A stretch of DNA of 64,000 bases from Candidatus Azobacteroides pseudotrichonymphae genomovar. CFP2. Lineage in GTDB: Bacteria > Bacteroidota > Bacteroidia > Bacteroidales > Azobacteroidaceae. The notes beneath the pieces were generated by a model. That model was not told where the DNA came from and did no database searches. It saw only the letters and a program-made list of their open reading frames with translations. A program made the position numbers and the translations under genes. Positions 31,496 to 42,845 of the stretch are shown piece after piece. The stretch lies in the NCBI RefSeq assembly GCF_000010645.1, contig NC_011565.1, forward strand, positions 820,001 to 884,000, read 5' to 3'. Positions within the stretch are counted from its first letter, which is position 1; every line of letters starts with the position of its first letter.

Positions 31496-31864
31496 ATGGA
31501 TGAAAAAGACAACTCTTTAATAAAAATAAATATAATTTTAAAAGCGTTAAAAAATAAAAAAGGCAAAAAAATCACTGTTCTAGATTTAACTAAACTTGAA
31601 AATTCTATTTGTGAATATCTCATTATAGCTCAAGGGAATATACCAAATCAAGTGTTAGCATTATGCGATTCTGTATGGAATTTAGTTTATAGCTGCTTAC
31701 AAGAGAGGCCATTGGGTGCTGTAGGAATGAAAGAGGCAAAGTGGATAGTGACAGACTACGGGACAATAATGTTGCATTTATTTATCCCTGAGTTTAGGGT
31801 ATATTACGATTTAGAAAATCTATGGGCTAATGCCAATATAATAGAAATCCCCGATATGTTATGA
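31496..31864 (+). CDS. rsfS: ribosomal silencing factor RsfS
   Basis: Binds ribosomal protein uL14 and blocks subunit joining when nutrients are short. The 122-residue protein has the family's core: ITVLDLTKLENSICEYLIIAQGN, the EAKWIVTDYGTIMLHLF motif and a FRVYYDLENLW C-terminal region. The stop overlaps the ftsH start as ATGA, indicating coupled translation. Confidence 0.93.
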   Translation: MDEKDNSLIKINIILKALKNKKGKKITVLDLTKLENSICEYLIIAQGNIPNQVLALCDSVWNLVYSCLQERPLGAVGMKEAKWIVTDYGTIMLHLFIPEFRVYYDLENLWANANIIEIPDML

Positions 31865-33825
31865 GCAAGAAAAAGAATAATAATATATTTTCAGATAATA
31901 AAAAGCCTATTAGATTTGGAATAAATTGGGTGTTTGTTTTAATGTTGGCCGTATTTATTTACATCTTTTTCTCCAATCGTAATGCATCCAATAACAAAGA
32001 TGTTAATTGGAGTGAATTTCAACAACTTACTCAACAGAATTCTTTTAGTAAGATGATAGTCAATTTGCATGATAACAAAGTAACGGCTAAAATCAAAAAA
32101 GAAAAGATTGCTAGTATTTTAGGTACGGATGCTTTTCCTCGTTCATATTTATTTTGTAGCACAGAGGGTACTGTTTCTACAACAGTCCCCTCTACGGAAT
32201 TTGCTAATTTTTACAAAGAGACAGCTTCACGATATACTATTGATGCTACAGTAGAATATAACGAAGGGCACAATTTATTATGGTATTTGCTTGGAAATCT
32301 TCTACCGGTTCTTTTTTTTGCATGTATTTGGGTATTCATTATGAAGAGAATGTCTGGAGGAGGAGGGGGAATATTTAATGTAGTTAAGAACAAAGCACAA
32401 GTCTATGATAAAAGTTCCCCCAATTCTAAAAAAATTACATTCAGAGATGTGGCAGGATTGTCAGAAGCTAAACAGGAAGTAGAGGAAATTGTAGATTTTT
32501 TAAAAAATTCTAATAAATATACTGGTTTGGGAGCAAAAATTCCGAAAGGAGTTTTGTTAGTTGGTCCTCCTGGAACAGGAAAAACACTTTTAGCAAAAGC
32601 TGTGGCAGGGGAAGCTGATGTCCCGTTTTTTTCTATATCAGGTTCTGATTTTGTAGAAATGTTTGTAGGAGTAGGTGCTTCGCGCGTTCGAGATTTATTT
32701 CATCAGGCTAAAGAGAAGTATCCTTGTATCATTTTCATTGATGAAATAGATGCTGTCGGGAGAGCTCGCGGGAAAAATCCAATTATGGGTACTAATGATG
32801 AACGAGAAAATACATTGAACCAATTATTGACTGAAATGGATGGATTTGGTTCAAATAGTGGTGTGATTGTCTTAGCAGCAACAAATCGTGTGGATATTTT
32901 GGATAAAGCATTATTACGTGCTGGTCGTTTTGATAGACAAATCAATGTAGAATTACCAGAATTAAATGATCGCAAAGAAATATTTGCAGTTCATTTACAA
33001 GATATTAAAACGGATAGTTCAGTAAATATGGATTTTTTGGCTCGTCAATCGCCCGGATTTTCGGGAGCAGATATTGCTAATGTTTGCAATGAAGCTGCCC
33101 TAATTGCTGCTCGCAATGGAAAAGAATCAGTCCAAAAAGAGGATTTTACAAATGCTATAGACCGTATCATTGGAGGGTTAGAAAAAAGATCAAAGGTAAC
33201 AACTGTTGAAGAACGTAAAACAATTGCTTTACATGAGGCAGGCCATGCTTCCTTGAGTTGGATGTTAGAATACGCTAATCCTTTAGTAAAGGTGACTATT
33301 GTTCCACGAGGCAAGGCTTTGGGAGCAGCTTGGTATATGCCAGAAGAACGACAAATCACTACTTATCAACAATTACAAGATGAATTATGTGCTACTTTAG
33401 GTGGAAGAGCTGCTGAAGAATTGTTTTTGAAGAAGATCTCGACTGGTGCTGCCAATGATTTGGAACGAATAACGAAACAAGCATACGCTATGGTTGTTTA
33501 CTATGGGATGAGTGAACTTTTGCCAAATTTGAATTACTATGATGCCACAGGTCAAGATTGGGGATTTCATAAACCTTATAGTGATGACACTGCCCGTATG
33601 ATAGATAAAGAGGTACAACGAATAGTAGAAGAGCAGTACAAGAGAGCAAAAACAATTCTTACGGAATATAGCAAGCAACATCAACAATTAACAGATATTT
33701 TATTGGAACGAGAAGTAATTTATGCTGATGATTTGGAGCAAGTATTTGGGAAACGAAAATGGTTGTCTCGATCACAAGAAATATTAGAAAAACAAAATGC
33801 TCTAGATCAAAAAAATTGTAGTTGA
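31861..33825 (+). CDS. ftsH: ATP-dependent zinc metalloprotease FtsH
   Basis: Membrane-anchored AAA+ protease that removes misfolded membrane proteins and regulators. The product has 654 residues. TM1 is at about 20-40, then a periplasmic domain, TM2 at about 140-160 and a Gly-rich linker. Walker A GPPGTGKT is at about 237-244, Walker [13 protein letters not shown], and the SRH region includes RAGRFDRQI. The zinc site HEAGH is near residue 458. All catalytic residues are present. It is second in a seven-gene + cluster running to leuA2. Confidence 0.97.
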   Translation: MSKKKNNNIFSDNKKPIRFGINWVFVLMLAVFIYIFFSNRNASNNKDVNWSEFQQLTQQNSFSKMIVNLHDNKVTAKIKKEKIASILGTDAFPRSYLFCSTEGTVSTTVPSTEFANFYKETASRYTIDATVEYNEGHNLLWYLLGNLLPVLFFACIWVFIMKRMSGGGGGIFNVVKNKAQVYDKSSPNSKKITFRDVAGLSEAKQEVEEIVDFLKNSNKYTGLGAKIPKGVLLVGPPGTGKTLLAKAVAGEADVPFFSISGSDFVEMFVGVGASRVRDLFHQAKEKYPCIIFIDEIDAVGRARGKNPIMGTNDERENTLNQLLTEMDGFGSNSGVIVLAATNRVDILDKALLRAGRFDRQINVELPELNDRKEIFAVHLQDIKTDSSVNMDFLARQSPGFSGADIANVCNEAALIAARNGKESVQKEDFTNAIDRIIGGLEKRSKVTTVEERKTIALHEAGHASLSWMLEYANPLVKVTIVPRGKALGAAWYMPEERQITTYQQLQDELCATLGGRAAEELFLKKISTGAANDLERITKQAYAMVVYYGMSELLPNLNYYDATGQDWGFHKPYSDDTARMIDKEVQRIVEEQYKRAKTILTEYSKQHQQLTDILLEREVIYADDLEQVFGKRKWLSRSQEILEKQNALDQKNCS

Positions 33826-33896
33826 TACAAAGAGGTGAAATTTATAAATACTAAAATGGGCTAATACTTTTTTTTGGAAAAAACAAGAAGTATCTA

Positions 33897-34781
33897 ATGA
33901 AAAATTTTTTTATAAGAGTTATTTCTAGTATTGTTTACGTTTTTTTTATAATACTGGGTATTTGGTATTCTTACACTTTTTTTATTGTATTTTCCATAAT
34001 GATTTTTCTTTGCTTACATGAATTTTACGGATTGATTAATGCAAAGCAAAAAATTGACATTCACTATTTGCATTGTCTAGGAGGCGTATTATTGTTTATT
34101 GTTACTTATTTTTATACCTCTGGGGTCTTCCCTTATTCTCATATATTCCTACTTTATTTGCTCTATATTGTGTTTGTATTTGTTTCAGAATTATACAAAA
34201 AACATCAAGATTCTATTATACACGCAACATTCATTTTATTTGGGCAATGTTATGTAGCCCTTCCTATATCATTACTAAATACTGTAGCTTTCATCAACAA
34301 TTTTTACTATAGAGAGTTATTGTTAGCTTTATTTATATTCATTTGGATAAATGATGCTTCTGCCTACATTATAGGAACTAATTTTGGGAAACACCAATTA
34401 TCCAAGCATATCTCTCCTAAAAAGTCATGGGAAGGATTTGTGGGAGGGCTCATTTTTACTCTCCTTGCCTCTTCCTTGTTTTTTACTTATTACTTTTCAA
34501 AAACTTCTCTCTATCAAAAAATTCCTCTCTATCATTGGATAGGGATGGGTATAGTCATAGTTGTGTTTAGTACATGGGGTGATCTAATAGAATCCCTCTT
34601 GAAACGTACTTGGAAAATAAAAGATTCGGGACTTGCTATACCTGGACATGGAGGATTCCTTGATCGTTTTGATAGTTTATTTTTTGCCGTTTATGCTTTA
34701 CTTTTTTATATAAAATGGTGTACTGTATTCGAAAACGGTCACATAATTGTTTTGAAAAAATTATTTTTACCTTTGTTTTGA
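33897..34781 (+). CDS. cdsA: phosphatidate cytidylyltransferase
   Basis: Makes CDP-diacylglycerol for phospholipid synthesis at the inner membrane. The 294-residue protein has about eight hydrophobic helices and the C-terminal CDS signature (SLLKRTWKIKDSG and PGHGGFLDRFDSL). ISPKKSWEGFVGG precedes it. The gene order rsfS-ftsH-cdsA is the usual Bacteroidales one. Confidence 0.93.
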   Translation: MKNFFIRVISSIVYVFFIILGIWYSYTFFIVFSIMIFLCLHEFYGLINAKQKIDIHYLHCLGGVLLFIVTYFYTSGVFPYSHIFLLYLLYIVFVFVSELYKKHQDSIIHATFILFGQCYVALPISLLNTVAFINNFYYRELLLALFIFIWINDASAYIIGTNFGKHQLSKHISPKKSWEGFVGGLIFTLLASSLFFTYYFSKTSLYQKIPLYHWIGMGIVIVVFSTWGDLIESLLKRTWKIKDSGLAIPGHGGFLDRFDSLFFAVYALLFYIKWCTVFENGHIIVLKKLFLPLF

Positions 34782-34796
34782 AACAAATTCTATGTA

Positions 34797-36311
34797 ATGG
34801 CTAAGCAGTTAAACGAAAAAAATAGTGTATTCATTTTTGATACTACTTTGCGAGATGGAGAGCAAGTTCCTGGTTGTCAATTGAATACAATTGAAAAAAT
34901 TCAGGTTGCACAATCTTTAGAGAGCCTTGGAGTAGATATCATTGAAGCAGGATTTCCAATTTCCAGTCCTGGAGATTTTAATTCAGTAATAGAAATTTCA
35001 AAATCTGTAACATGGACTATAATATGTGCGTTGACTCGTGCAATAGAAAAGGATATTGACATAGCTGCCGAATCGCTCCAATATGCAAAAAGAAAGAGAA
35101 TTCATACCGGAATAGGCACATCTCCTTATCACATTAAATATAAGTTCAATTCGACGCAAGACGAAATTTTAGAAAGAGCAGTGGCATCTGTAAAATATGC
35201 TAAAAAATACGTTGAAGATATTGAATTCTATTGTGAAGATGCAGGAAGGACAGACAATGTTTATTTAGCAAGGATAGTTGAAGCTGTTATTAAGGCTGGT
35301 GCAAAAGTAGTAAATATTCCAGATACTACAGGATATTGTCTTCCTGAAGAATATGGGGCAAAAATCAAATTTCTGATGGATAATGTAAAAGGTATCCAAA
35401 ATGTTATTCTTTCCACTCATTGCCATAATGATTTGGGGATGGCAACAGCTAATACTATATCAGGAATTATAAATGGGGCCCGTCAAGTGGAGGTAACCAT
35501 AAATGGTATAGGAGAGCGGGCTGGTAATACTTCTTTGGAAGAAGTAGTAATGATTATTAAGAGCCATAAAGAGTTGAATATAGGAACTAATATTAATACA
35601 AAGCATATTTATCCTATCAGTCGCATGATTTCTAGCTTGATGAATATGCCTGTTCAACCTAACAAAGCTATTGTTGGGAGGAATGCTTTTGCCCATTCTT
35701 CAGGTATTCATCAAGATGGTATATTAAAAAATCGTGAAAACTACGAAATCATAGATCCGAAAGATATAGGAATTGATAATAATATTATTGCTTTGACCGC
35801 CAGGAGTGGGCGTGCTGCATTAAAGTATCGATTGAATATTTTGGGAATTGAATTGTCTCAAAAAAAATTGGATGACATTTATGAAGAATTTCTCAAATTA
35901 GCTGATTATAAAAAAAATATTAATGACGATGATATATTGATGCTTGCTGGCAAAGATCGAACTGAATCGAATCGGATAAGATTAGAATATTTGCAAGTTA
36001 CATCCGGGGTGGGTATTTTACCGGTGGCTTCTATTTGCCTGAATATTGCAGGTGAAAAATTTGAAGCTGCTGCTTCAGGGAATGGACCTGTAGATGCAGC
36101 TATTAGAGCGGTAAAGCAGATTATTCACAGGCAAATGGTTATTCAAGAGTTTTTGATCCAAGCTATAAATAAAGGCAGTAACGATGTGGGGAAAGTCCAT
36201 ATGCAAGTAAAATACAATGATGTTAATTACTATGGTTTTGCAGCCAATACTGATATTGTTGCTGCTTCAGTAGAAGCGTTTATAGATGCGATAAATAAAT
36301 TTGTAGAATAA
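34797..36311 (+). CDS. leuA: 2-isopropylmalate synthase
   Basis: Condenses 2-oxoisovalerate with acetyl-CoA, the first committed step to leucine. The 504-residue protein has a catalytic TIM barrel with [15 protein letters not shown] (about 15-29) and metal-binding HCHNDLG. The GIGERAGN motif follows. A C-terminal LeuA dimerisation/leucine-binding domain spans about 370-504. It heads the leuA-leuC-leuD-leuA2 run, 15 bases after cdsA. Confidence 0.94.
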   Translation: MAKQLNEKNSVFIFDTTLRDGEQVPGCQLNTIEKIQVAQSLESLGVDIIEAGFPISSPGDFNSVIEISKSVTWTIICALTRAIEKDIDIAAESLQYAKRKRIHTGIGTSPYHIKYKFNSTQDEILERAVASVKYAKKYVEDIEFYCEDAGRTDNVYLARIVEAVIKAGAKVVNIPDTTGYCLPEEYGAKIKFLMDNVKGIQNVILSTHCHNDLGMATANTISGIINGARQVEVTINGIGERAGNTSLEEVVMIIKSHKELNIGTNINTKHIYPISRMISSLMNMPVQPNKAIVGRNAFAHSSGIHQDGILKNRENYEIIDPKDIGIDNNIIALTARSGRAALKYRLNILGIELSQKKLDDIYEEFLKLADYKKNINDDDILMLAGKDRTESNRIRLEYLQVTSGVGILPVASICLNIAGEKFEAAASGNGPVDAAIRAVKQIIHRQMVIQEFLIQAINKGSNDVGKVHMQVKYNDVNYYGFAANTDIVAASVEAFIDAINKFVE

Positions 36312-36326
36312 TTAAAATATTATTTT

Positions 36327-37724
36327 ATGGGACAGACTTTGTTTGAGAAAATTTGGAATAGGCATATCGTAACTACTGTAGAAGATGGCCCTACACAATT
36401 ATATATAGATAGAATGTATTGTCATGAGGTAACTAGTCCGCAAGCGTTTGAAGGATTGAGAAAGAGAGGATTGAAAGTTTTTCGTCCACAACGAATTACT
36501 TGTATACCTGACCATAACGTCCCAACTCAAAATCAAAATCTACCTATTCAAGATCCTGTTTCAAGGAAACAAGTAGATATTTTAGATAAAAATGCTAAAG
36601 AATTTGGAGTTAATTATTATCCAATAGGACATGTTTCTAATGGTATTATACATGTAGTTGGTCCTGAAACAGGGTTGTCTTTACCTGGGATGACTATAGT
36701 ATGTGGAGATTCCCATACTTCTACACATGGTGCACTGGGGGCAATAGCTTTTGGTATTGGGACAAGTGAAGTGGAAATGGTTTTAGCTACACAATGTATT
36801 CTTCAAATTCGTCCCAAAACCATGCGAATTACAGTAAGAGGACGATTAAAACCAAGTGTTAGTGCTAAGGATATATCATTATATATTATTTCCCAAATGA
36901 ACACTGGAGGTGCAACTGGATATTTTATAGAATATGCGGGAGAAGCAATTGAAAGTCTTTCAATGGAAAGTCGCCTGACACTTTGTAATCTTTCTATCGA
37001 AATGGGAGCAAGAGGAGGAATAATTGCTCCAGATGAGACAACATTTGAATATATCAAAAATTGTGAATTTGCTCCAAAAGGGAAAGATTGGAGCAAATTT
37101 TTAGCTTATTGGCAAACATTGAAAAGTGATGTGAATGCCTCCTTCAATAAGGAAGTTATTTTTGATGCAGCTAACATTGAACCTATGATAACTTATGGAA
37201 CGAATCCTGGAATGAGTATGAATATCAATGATGTTATTCCCACAATAGAAAATATTGAAGAAACAAGCCAAATTTCTTTCTTAAAAGCGTTGAAGTATAT
37301 GGGGTTTAAACCAGGGGAAAAAATTGTAGGAAAACCTATCGATTATATATTTTTGGGAAGTTGTACCAATGGAAGAATAGAAGATTTCAGAATCTTTGCT
37401 AACTTCGTGAGAGGGAAGAGAAAGGCAGACAGTATTATTGCATGGCTTGTTCCTGGTTCGCAAAAAGTAGATAGACAGATTAGAGAAGAAAGATTAGATA
37501 AAATTTTGAAAGATGCTGGATTTGAAATTCGTCAGCCAGGGTGTTCTGCTTGTTTATCTATGAATGAGGATAAAATTCCAGCAGGCAAGTATGTCGTATC
37601 TACTTCTAATCGTAACTTTGAAGGTAGACAAGGACCCGGGGCAAGAACGATTTTATCTGGAGTATTGATCGCTGCTGCTTCAGCTATAACAGGGGAAATA
37701 ACGGACCCGAGAACAATTTGTTAA
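36327..37724 (+). CDS. leuC: 3-isopropylmalate dehydratase large subunit
   Basis: Isomerises 2- to 3-isopropylmalate with LeuD. It is an aconitase-superfamily [4Fe-4S] protein of 465 residues, with cluster ligands in [11 protein letters not shown] and [36 protein letters not shown] is the diagnostic N-terminal signature region. The gene is complete, 15 bases after leuA. Confidence 0.96.
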   Translation: MGQTLFEKIWNRHIVTTVEDGPTQLYIDRMYCHEVTSPQAFEGLRKRGLKVFRPQRITCIPDHNVPTQNQNLPIQDPVSRKQVDILDKNAKEFGVNYYPIGHVSNGIIHVVGPETGLSLPGMTIVCGDSHTSTHGALGAIAFGIGTSEVEMVLATQCILQIRPKTMRITVRGRLKPSVSAKDISLYIISQMNTGGATGYFIEYAGEAIESLSMESRLTLCNLSIEMGARGGIIAPDETTFEYIKNCEFAPKGKDWSKFLAYWQTLKSDVNASFNKEVIFDAANIEPMITYGTNPGMSMNINDVIPTIENIEETSQISFLKALKYMGFKPGEKIVGKPIDYIFLGSCTNGRIEDFRIFANFVRGKRKADSIIAWLVPGSQKVDRQIREERLDKILKDAGFEIRQPGCSACLSMNEDKIPAGKYVVSTSNRNFEGRQGPGARTILSGVLIAAASAITGEITDPRTIC

Positions 37725-37766
37725 AAATACATAATGGATAATGCTAGCATAATGCTATTGTAATAT

Positions 37767-38360
37767 ATGGAAAAATTTGTAACATTAACAAGTACAGTAG
37801 TGCCTTTGCCAATACAAAATATTGATACTGACCAAATTATTCCGGCACGTTTCTTAAAAGCTATTTCTAAGGAAGGATTTGGTAATAACCTCTTTCGTGA
37901 TTGGCGTTACGACAAGAACAATAATGCAATATCATCTTTTGTATTAAATAATCCTATTTATAATGAAAGTAAAATATTGGTAACGGGTAAGAATTTTGGT
38001 AGTGGTTCTAGTAGAGAACATGCAGCATGGGCAATTGCGGATTATGGATTTAAGGTAGTAATATCTAGTTTTTTTGCAGATATTTTTAAGAATAATGCAA
38101 TGAATAATTTTGTTCTTCCATTAGTAGTTTCTGAAACTTTTCTTTCTCAAATATTTGAAAGTGTTAATAAAAATCCAAAAACAACGTTAACTATTGATCT
38201 TGAAAATCAAATAATTAATAATAATTCCACTAGACAATTGGAAAAATTTATAATTAATGCTTATAAAAAAGAATGCTTCTTAAATGGTTTTGATGACATT
38301 GATTTTTTATTAGATAAAAAATATAAAATAGAAGAATACGAACGTAATTGTGAATATTGA
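37767..38360 (+). CDS. leuD: 3-isopropylmalate dehydratase small subunit
   Basis: Swivel-domain partner of LeuC. The 197-residue protein has NIDTDQIIPARFL near the N-terminus and the substrate-binding GSGSSREHAAWAIADYGF motif. The coding end overlaps the next gene by 11 bases, implying coupled translation. Confidence 0.95.
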   Translation: MEKFVTLTSTVVPLPIQNIDTDQIIPARFLKAISKEGFGNNLFRDWRYDKNNNAISSFVLNNPIYNESKILVTGKNFGSGSSREHAAWAIADYGFKVVISSFFADIFKNNAMNNFVLPLVVSETFLSQIFESVNKNPKTTLTIDLENQIINNNSTRQLEKFIINAYKKECFLNGFDDIDFLLDKKYKIEEYERNCEY

Positions 38361-39861
38361 AATATTAGATACAACTTTGCGCGACGGCGAACAAACTTCT
38401 GGTGTTTCCTTTGCCAGTAGTGAAAAACTGCATATTGCTCGTATTTTGTTGGTAGATTTGAATATTGATCGCATAGAAATTGCTTCGGCAAAAGTGTCGG
38501 AAGGAGAATATGAAACTGTAAAGCGAATTGTTCGTTGGGCTATTGCGAATAACTATATAGATCGTATAGAAGTATTGGGTTTTGTAGATAATACAATTTC
38601 ATTGAACTGGGTAAAAAGTACTGGGTGTAAAGTAATGAATTTACTTTGCAAAGGTTCTCTTAAACATTGTACTAAACAACTTAGGAAAACACCTGAACAA
38701 CATCTTGTTGACATCAAAGAAGTATTGAGAAATGCAAAAAAAATGGATATTATTATTAATATTTATTTGGAAGATTGGTCAAATGGAATGACCGACAATC
38801 CTGACTATGTTTTCTTTTTGATGGATAATTTGAAGGATACAAATATTCAACATTTCATGCTTCCTGATACACTGGGAATTCTCAATCCATTTAACACTAA
38901 TATATTTTGTAAAAGAATTCGTGAAAGGTATCCTAACATTCAGTTGGATTTTCATGCACATAACGATTATGATTTAGCAGTAGGAAACGTTTTTGCTGCG
39001 GTCAATGCTGGTATTACAGGAATTCATACGACTATTAATGGTTTGGGCGAGAGGGCTGGCAATGCTCCATTGGCAAGTGTTATTGCTACTCTTCATGATC
39101 AGTTAAAAATAAAGACGAATATTGTGGAGGAACATTTAAATTGGGCAAGTCGTACAATAGAATCTTATTCGGGTGTTCGTATTCCTAATAATAAGCCAGT
39201 AATTGGAGATAATGTTTTTACTCAATGTGCCGGAATCCATGCCGACGGTGATAGCAAAAGTAATCTTTATTGCAACGATTTGCTACCAGAACGTTTTGGA
39301 CGACTAAGAGAATATGCCCTTGGTAAAACTTCCGGGAGATCCAATATAAAAAAAAATTTAGAAGAAGCAGGTATTGAATTAGATGAAGAATCTATGAAAA
39401 AATTAACTGAACGGATTGTGAGACTAGGTGATAAGAAGGAGATTGTTACTCAAGATGATTTGCCTTATATCGTTTCTGATATTCTACATTCTGGCAATGC
39501 CGAAAAAATACGAATTATCAATTATTCGTTGTCTTTAGCACATGGTTTGAGGCCAGTTGCAACTGTAAGAATCGAGATTAATGGGCAGGAATATGAACAA
39601 ACAGCTGTAGGTGATGGACAGTACCATGCTTTTTCTAGAGCACTTTGGAAAATTTACACTCAATTGAATAAATCAACTCCCATATTGAAAGATTACAATG
39701 TATCTATTCCTCCGGGGGGACGCACTGATGCTTTAGTACAGACAACTATTGCATGGAGTTTTAATAGTAAAGATTTTAAAACACGTGGTTTAGACGTAGA
39801 TCAAACAAAAGCCGCTATCAAGGCAACCGTTCGAATGCTGAACAGAATAGAAAATATGTAA
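38350..39861 (+). CDS. second 2-isopropylmalate-synthase-type enzyme (possible citramalate synthase)
   Basis: A 503-residue DRE-TIM metallolyase distinct from LeuA at 34797. Features are [30 protein letters not shown] (metal site) and NGLGERAGNAPL. A C-terminal LeuA-type regulatory domain (AHGLRPVATVRIEINGQEY) is present. It starts at GTG 38350 inside leuD. Bacteroides have an equivalent gene in their leu cluster. Such paralogues may make citramalate from pyruvate and acetyl-CoA, an isoleucine precursor, or act as another isopropylmalate synthase. The C-terminal domain argues against homocitrate synthase NifV. leuB, the usual next gene, is absent. Confidence 0.85.
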   Translation: MNIEILDTTLRDGEQTSGVSFASSEKLHIARILLVDLNIDRIEIASAKVSEGEYETVKRIVRWAIANNYIDRIEVLGFVDNTISLNWVKSTGCKVMNLLCKGSLKHCTKQLRKTPEQHLVDIKEVLRNAKKMDIIINIYLEDWSNGMTDNPDYVFFLMDNLKDTNIQHFMLPDTLGILNPFNTNIFCKRIRERYPNIQLDFHAHNDYDLAVGNVFAAVNAGITGIHTTINGLGERAGNAPLASVIATLHDQLKIKTNIVEEHLNWASRTIESYSGVRIPNNKPVIGDNVFTQCAGIHADGDSKSNLYCNDLLPERFGRLREYALGKTSGRSNIKKNLEEAGIELDEESMKKLTERIVRLGDKKEIVTQDDLPYIVSDILHSGNAEKIRIINYSLSLAHGLRPVATVRIEINGQEYEQTAVGDGQYHAFSRALWKIYTQLNKSTPILKDYNVSIPPGGRTDALVQTTIAWSFNSKDFKTRGLDVDQTKAAIKATVRMLNRIENM

Positions 39862-39884
39862 AATCGGTAGAGGACTAATTCAAC

Positions 39885-41477
39885 TCAACTTAATTGGGGG
39901 CCTGAAGAAATCAAGTATTCACCTTCAGGCAGATATTGTTCAAAATTTTTGATATATTTAGCCGCAAGCGATTTTGCTTTTTCTTCCCATTCTCCACGAT
40001 TGGTATATGTATCACGAGGGTCGAGAATACCTTTGGATACCCCACTCAGTGATTTTGGAACATATAAATTAAGAATAGGAATATATATCTTTTCTGCTTT
40101 CTCAATAGATTCATCTATAATGGCATCTATAATAGCACGTGTATCTTGAATAGAAATACGCTTATTTGTTCCGTTCCAGCCAGTATTAACTAAATACGCG
40201 GTAGCATTATGTTCTTTCATTTTTTTGGCCAAAACGTTTGCATATTGAGTAGGGTGTAAGGTAAGGAAGGCCTCACCAAAAGCGGGAGAAAAAGAAGGAA
40301 TTGGTTCAGTAATACCACGTTCCGTTCCAGCCAATTTAGATGTATAACCACAAAGAAAATGGTACTGACTAGATTTTTCATCCAATACTGAAACCGGAGG
40401 GAGTACACCAAAGGCATCAGCAGATAAATAGATAATCTTTTTTGCATGTCCAGCACGCGAAGGAAGTACTATCTTATTAATGTGGTGAATTGGATACGAA
40501 ACACGTGTATTTTCTGTTTTAGATGCTACTTTAGAATAGTCAAGAGTACCGTCAGCTTTCACAGTTACATTTTCCAGCAAAGCATCACGACGAATAGCAT
40601 TCCAAATATCTGGTTCATTTTTTTGACTTAAATCTATCACTTTTGCATAACAACCACCTTCATAATTGAATATGCCATTATCATCCCATCCGTGTTCATC
40701 ATCTCCAATCAAATAACGCTTTGGATCTGCACTAAGAGTAGTCTTACCTGTTCCAGATAATCCAAAAAAAACAGCAACATCGCCTTTTTCACCTACATTT
40801 GCCGAACAATGCATAGATGCAATTCCTTTCAGAGGCAAATAATAATTTTGCATAGAAAACATACCCTTTTTCATTTCTCCACCATACCACGTACCACCAA
40901 TAATTTGTTCCTTTTCTGTCAAATTAAACAAAATATATATTTCAGAATTCAAACCTTGTTCTTTCCATTTTGGATTGGTTGTCTTAGAGCCATTGAAAAC
41001 TACAAAATCAGGATCTCCATAGTGATCTAATTCATAATTCGAAGGACGAATAAACATGTTGGTTACAAAATGTGCTTGCCAAGCTACCTCAACAATAAAA
41101 CGTACCTTCATACGGGTATCATTGTTTGTTCCACAAAAAGCATCTATTATATATAGTTTTTTCGCTGTATTAAGCTGTTTAATAGTTAAATCTTTCAAAT
41201 TATCCCAAATAGTTCGCGAAATTGGTTTATTGATATTGCCGTCCCACCAGATTGTATTTTCAGTTATCTGGTCCTTTACAATATAACGATCCTTTGGAGA
41301 ACGTCCGGTAAATTTGCCTGTATCTACTGATACAGCACCTGTATTAGTCACTATGCCTTTTTCAAATCCCTTGTTTTCAGAGTTTATTTCTGCTTTATAA
41401 AGGTCTTCATAAGAAGGGTTATAAACAACAATAATATTATTGCTGATACCATATTTACTTAAGTCTACTTTGGCCAT
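39885..41477 (-). CDS. pckA: phosphoenolpyruvate carboxykinase (ATP)
   Basis: Interconverts oxaloacetate and PEP with ATP/ADP. In anaerobic Bacteroidales it mainly fixes CO2 onto PEP, making ATP and feeding the reductive branch to succinate; that direction is inference. The 530-residue protein has P-loop GLSGTGKTT (239-247), the GDDEHGWD metal region and [10 protein letters not shown] near the N-terminus. It converges on leuA2 with 23 bases between stops. Confidence 0.96.
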   Translation of the reverse strand: MAKVDLSKYGISNNIIVVYNPSYEDLYKAEINSENKGFEKGIVTNTGAVSVDTGKFTGRSPKDRYIVKDQITENTIWWDGNINKPISRTIWDNLKDLTIKQLNTAKKLYIIDAFCGTNNDTRMKVRFIVEVAWQAHFVTNMFIRPSNYELDHYGDPDFVVFNGSKTTNPKWKEQGLNSEIYILFNLTEKEQIIGGTWYGGEMKKGMFSMQNYYLPLKGIASMHCSANVGEKGDVAVFFGLSGTGKTTLSADPKRYLIGDDEHGWDDNGIFNYEGGCYAKVIDLSQKNEPDIWNAIRRDALLENVTVKADGTLDYSKVASKTENTRVSYPIHHINKIVLPSRAGHAKKIIYLSADAFGVLPPVSVLDEKSSQYHFLCGYTSKLAGTERGITEPIPSFSPAFGEAFLTLHPTQYANVLAKKMKEHNATAYLVNTGWNGTNKRISIQDTRAIIDAIIDESIEKAEKIYIPILNLYVPKSLSGVSKGILDPRDTYTNRGEWEEKAKSLAAKYIKNFEQYLPEGEYLISSGPQLS

Positions 41478-41675
41478 TTAGAAAATGATTTAGTTTTTTA
41501 TTTGGGTTAGATTAATTTTTTATCTTTTCCCATCCACAATCACGCAGCATAATACGAAGATAAGTTTTTTTTTGATAAAATCAAGCGAATTATAACCAAA
41601 TAAGGAATTGATTACAAACAATTTATTGATACAATACAAGATGTGATATAAATTAAAAAGACCGTAAATTGAAAT

Positions 41676-42269
41676 TTATTTTTCATTTAAAAATTTCCTT
41701 AATTTATTTAAAGCTAATGCCCTATGACTAATAGTATTTTTTATTTTTTCTCCTAATTCGGCAAATGTTTGGGTATATCCTTGTGGAATAAATATGGAGT
41801 CATAATCAAATCCAGCCGTTCCTCTTTCTTCCTTCGTAATTGTTCCTTCCACAATTCCTTCAAAAAAATATTTTTCCTTCCGAAAAATCAATGCAACTAC
41901 TGTTCTAAATCGAGCGGAATAATCATTTTTCCCTTCTAATTCCTTCAATACTTTATACACATTGGCTTTTAAATCTTTTGCCTTTCCAGCATAACGAGCG
42001 GAATAAACACCCGGCGCATAATTCAGAGCATATACTTCCAATCCAGTATCGTCGGAAAAGCAATCCAATCCATATTTTTGATAAATATATTGTGCTTTTA
42101 ACAAAGCATTCCCTTCTAAAGAAGACTCAGTTTCCAAAATGTCTTCAAAACAAGCAACATCTTGTAAAGAAAAAAGTTTAAAACCATCACCTAAAATATC
42201 CTTAATTTCTTGTAATTTGTGCAAATTTCCTGTGGCAACAATCAGCTTTTTAGTCATCTTAGTCATCAT
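41676..42269 (-). CDS. rdgB: XTP/dITP diphosphatase (HAM1/RdgB family)
   Basis: Hydrolyses non-canonical purine triphosphates such as dITP and XTP, keeping deaminated bases out of DNA. The 197-residue protein has [11 protein letters not shown] at the N-terminus, [18 protein letters not shown] and GVYSARYAG in order, and the C-terminal [10 protein letters not shown] motif. Met1, Met2 or Met5 could be the start. It may be cotranscribed with pckA at a 198-base spacing, but a separate promoter is equally likely. Confidence 0.94.
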   Translation of the reverse strand: MMTKMTKKLIVATGNLHKLQEIKDILGDGFKLFSLQDVACFEDILETESSLEGNALLKAQYIYQKYGLDCFSDDTGLEVYALNYAPGVYSARYAGKAKDLKANVYKVLKELEGKNDYSARFRTVVALIFRKEKYFFEGIVEGTITKEERGTAGFDYDSIFIPQGYTQTFAELGEKIKNTISHRALALNKLRKFLNEK

Positions 42270-42412
42270 TGCTGTAATGATTCCATCATATATTCACAAT
42301 AAAGGTAAATAAATAATACAACCCATTTGCATACAAATACGAAAAATAAAAGATTTTTTTTAAATACGAATTAAACTTTTCCTGCTTTTCTTAGTCTAAG
42401 AGGAATTTATAT

Positions 42413-42845
42413 ATGAAAAATTTTTAGAAGTGTTTTCCTTCTCCTTTTATTTTTTTGTCCGGGGTTCAGAGCAATATTATTTTATCGGCTATTCTCTGGG
42501 ACAAAACTGATGACAGTCCTATTATTGAATACAATGTCTTCTTCTTATAAAATGAGAGAAAATGCTATTGTGGAAAATTTGCTAAAAAATACCGGGTGTA
42601 TAAGCGAGCAAGGATGGAGAAATTACTGTTAATGGGAAAAAGTGTTTTGGGAGACAATCCAAAATTAGTTTCCAAAAATTTACCGGTAAAAATGATGGAA
42701 AAATTACAAGTTATAGAGCAAAAATCTGGTAAGGCAAGCCTAACTGTGATATTAATGATGGAAAAGAAGAAACCATAATCAATTTAAGTATAAGTCCAGG
42801 AGCAAAAAAAGCACAATATGACACCTTCTATTTGGCATAGAAGGT
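42413..42845 (+). pseudogene. outer-membrane beta-barrel/TonB-receptor-like gene, dead
   Basis: Reading across frames recovers a Bacteroidetes outer-membrane receptor-like protein. An ATG at 42413 opens a signal peptide interrupted by TAG and a shift (SVFLLLLFFCPGF). After an apparent deletion of the carboxypeptidase-like domain come KTDDSPIIEYN, then MRENAIVENLLKN, PGV*ASKDGEITVNGK, GDNPKLVSKNLP with MMEKLQVIEQKSGKA, and NDGKEETIINLSISPGAKK. These are the plug-domain motifs of the family in correct order. At least four frameshifts and stops and loss of the barrel make it non-functional. Traces (SSDTRNTSH near 43110-43135) may belong to the barrel. Confidence 0.85.

Noticed and set aside
32703..33687. 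Minus-strand ORFs of 90-104 codons inside ftsH
   Set aside because: These are antisense shadows of the strongly conserved AAA and protease domains of FtsH.
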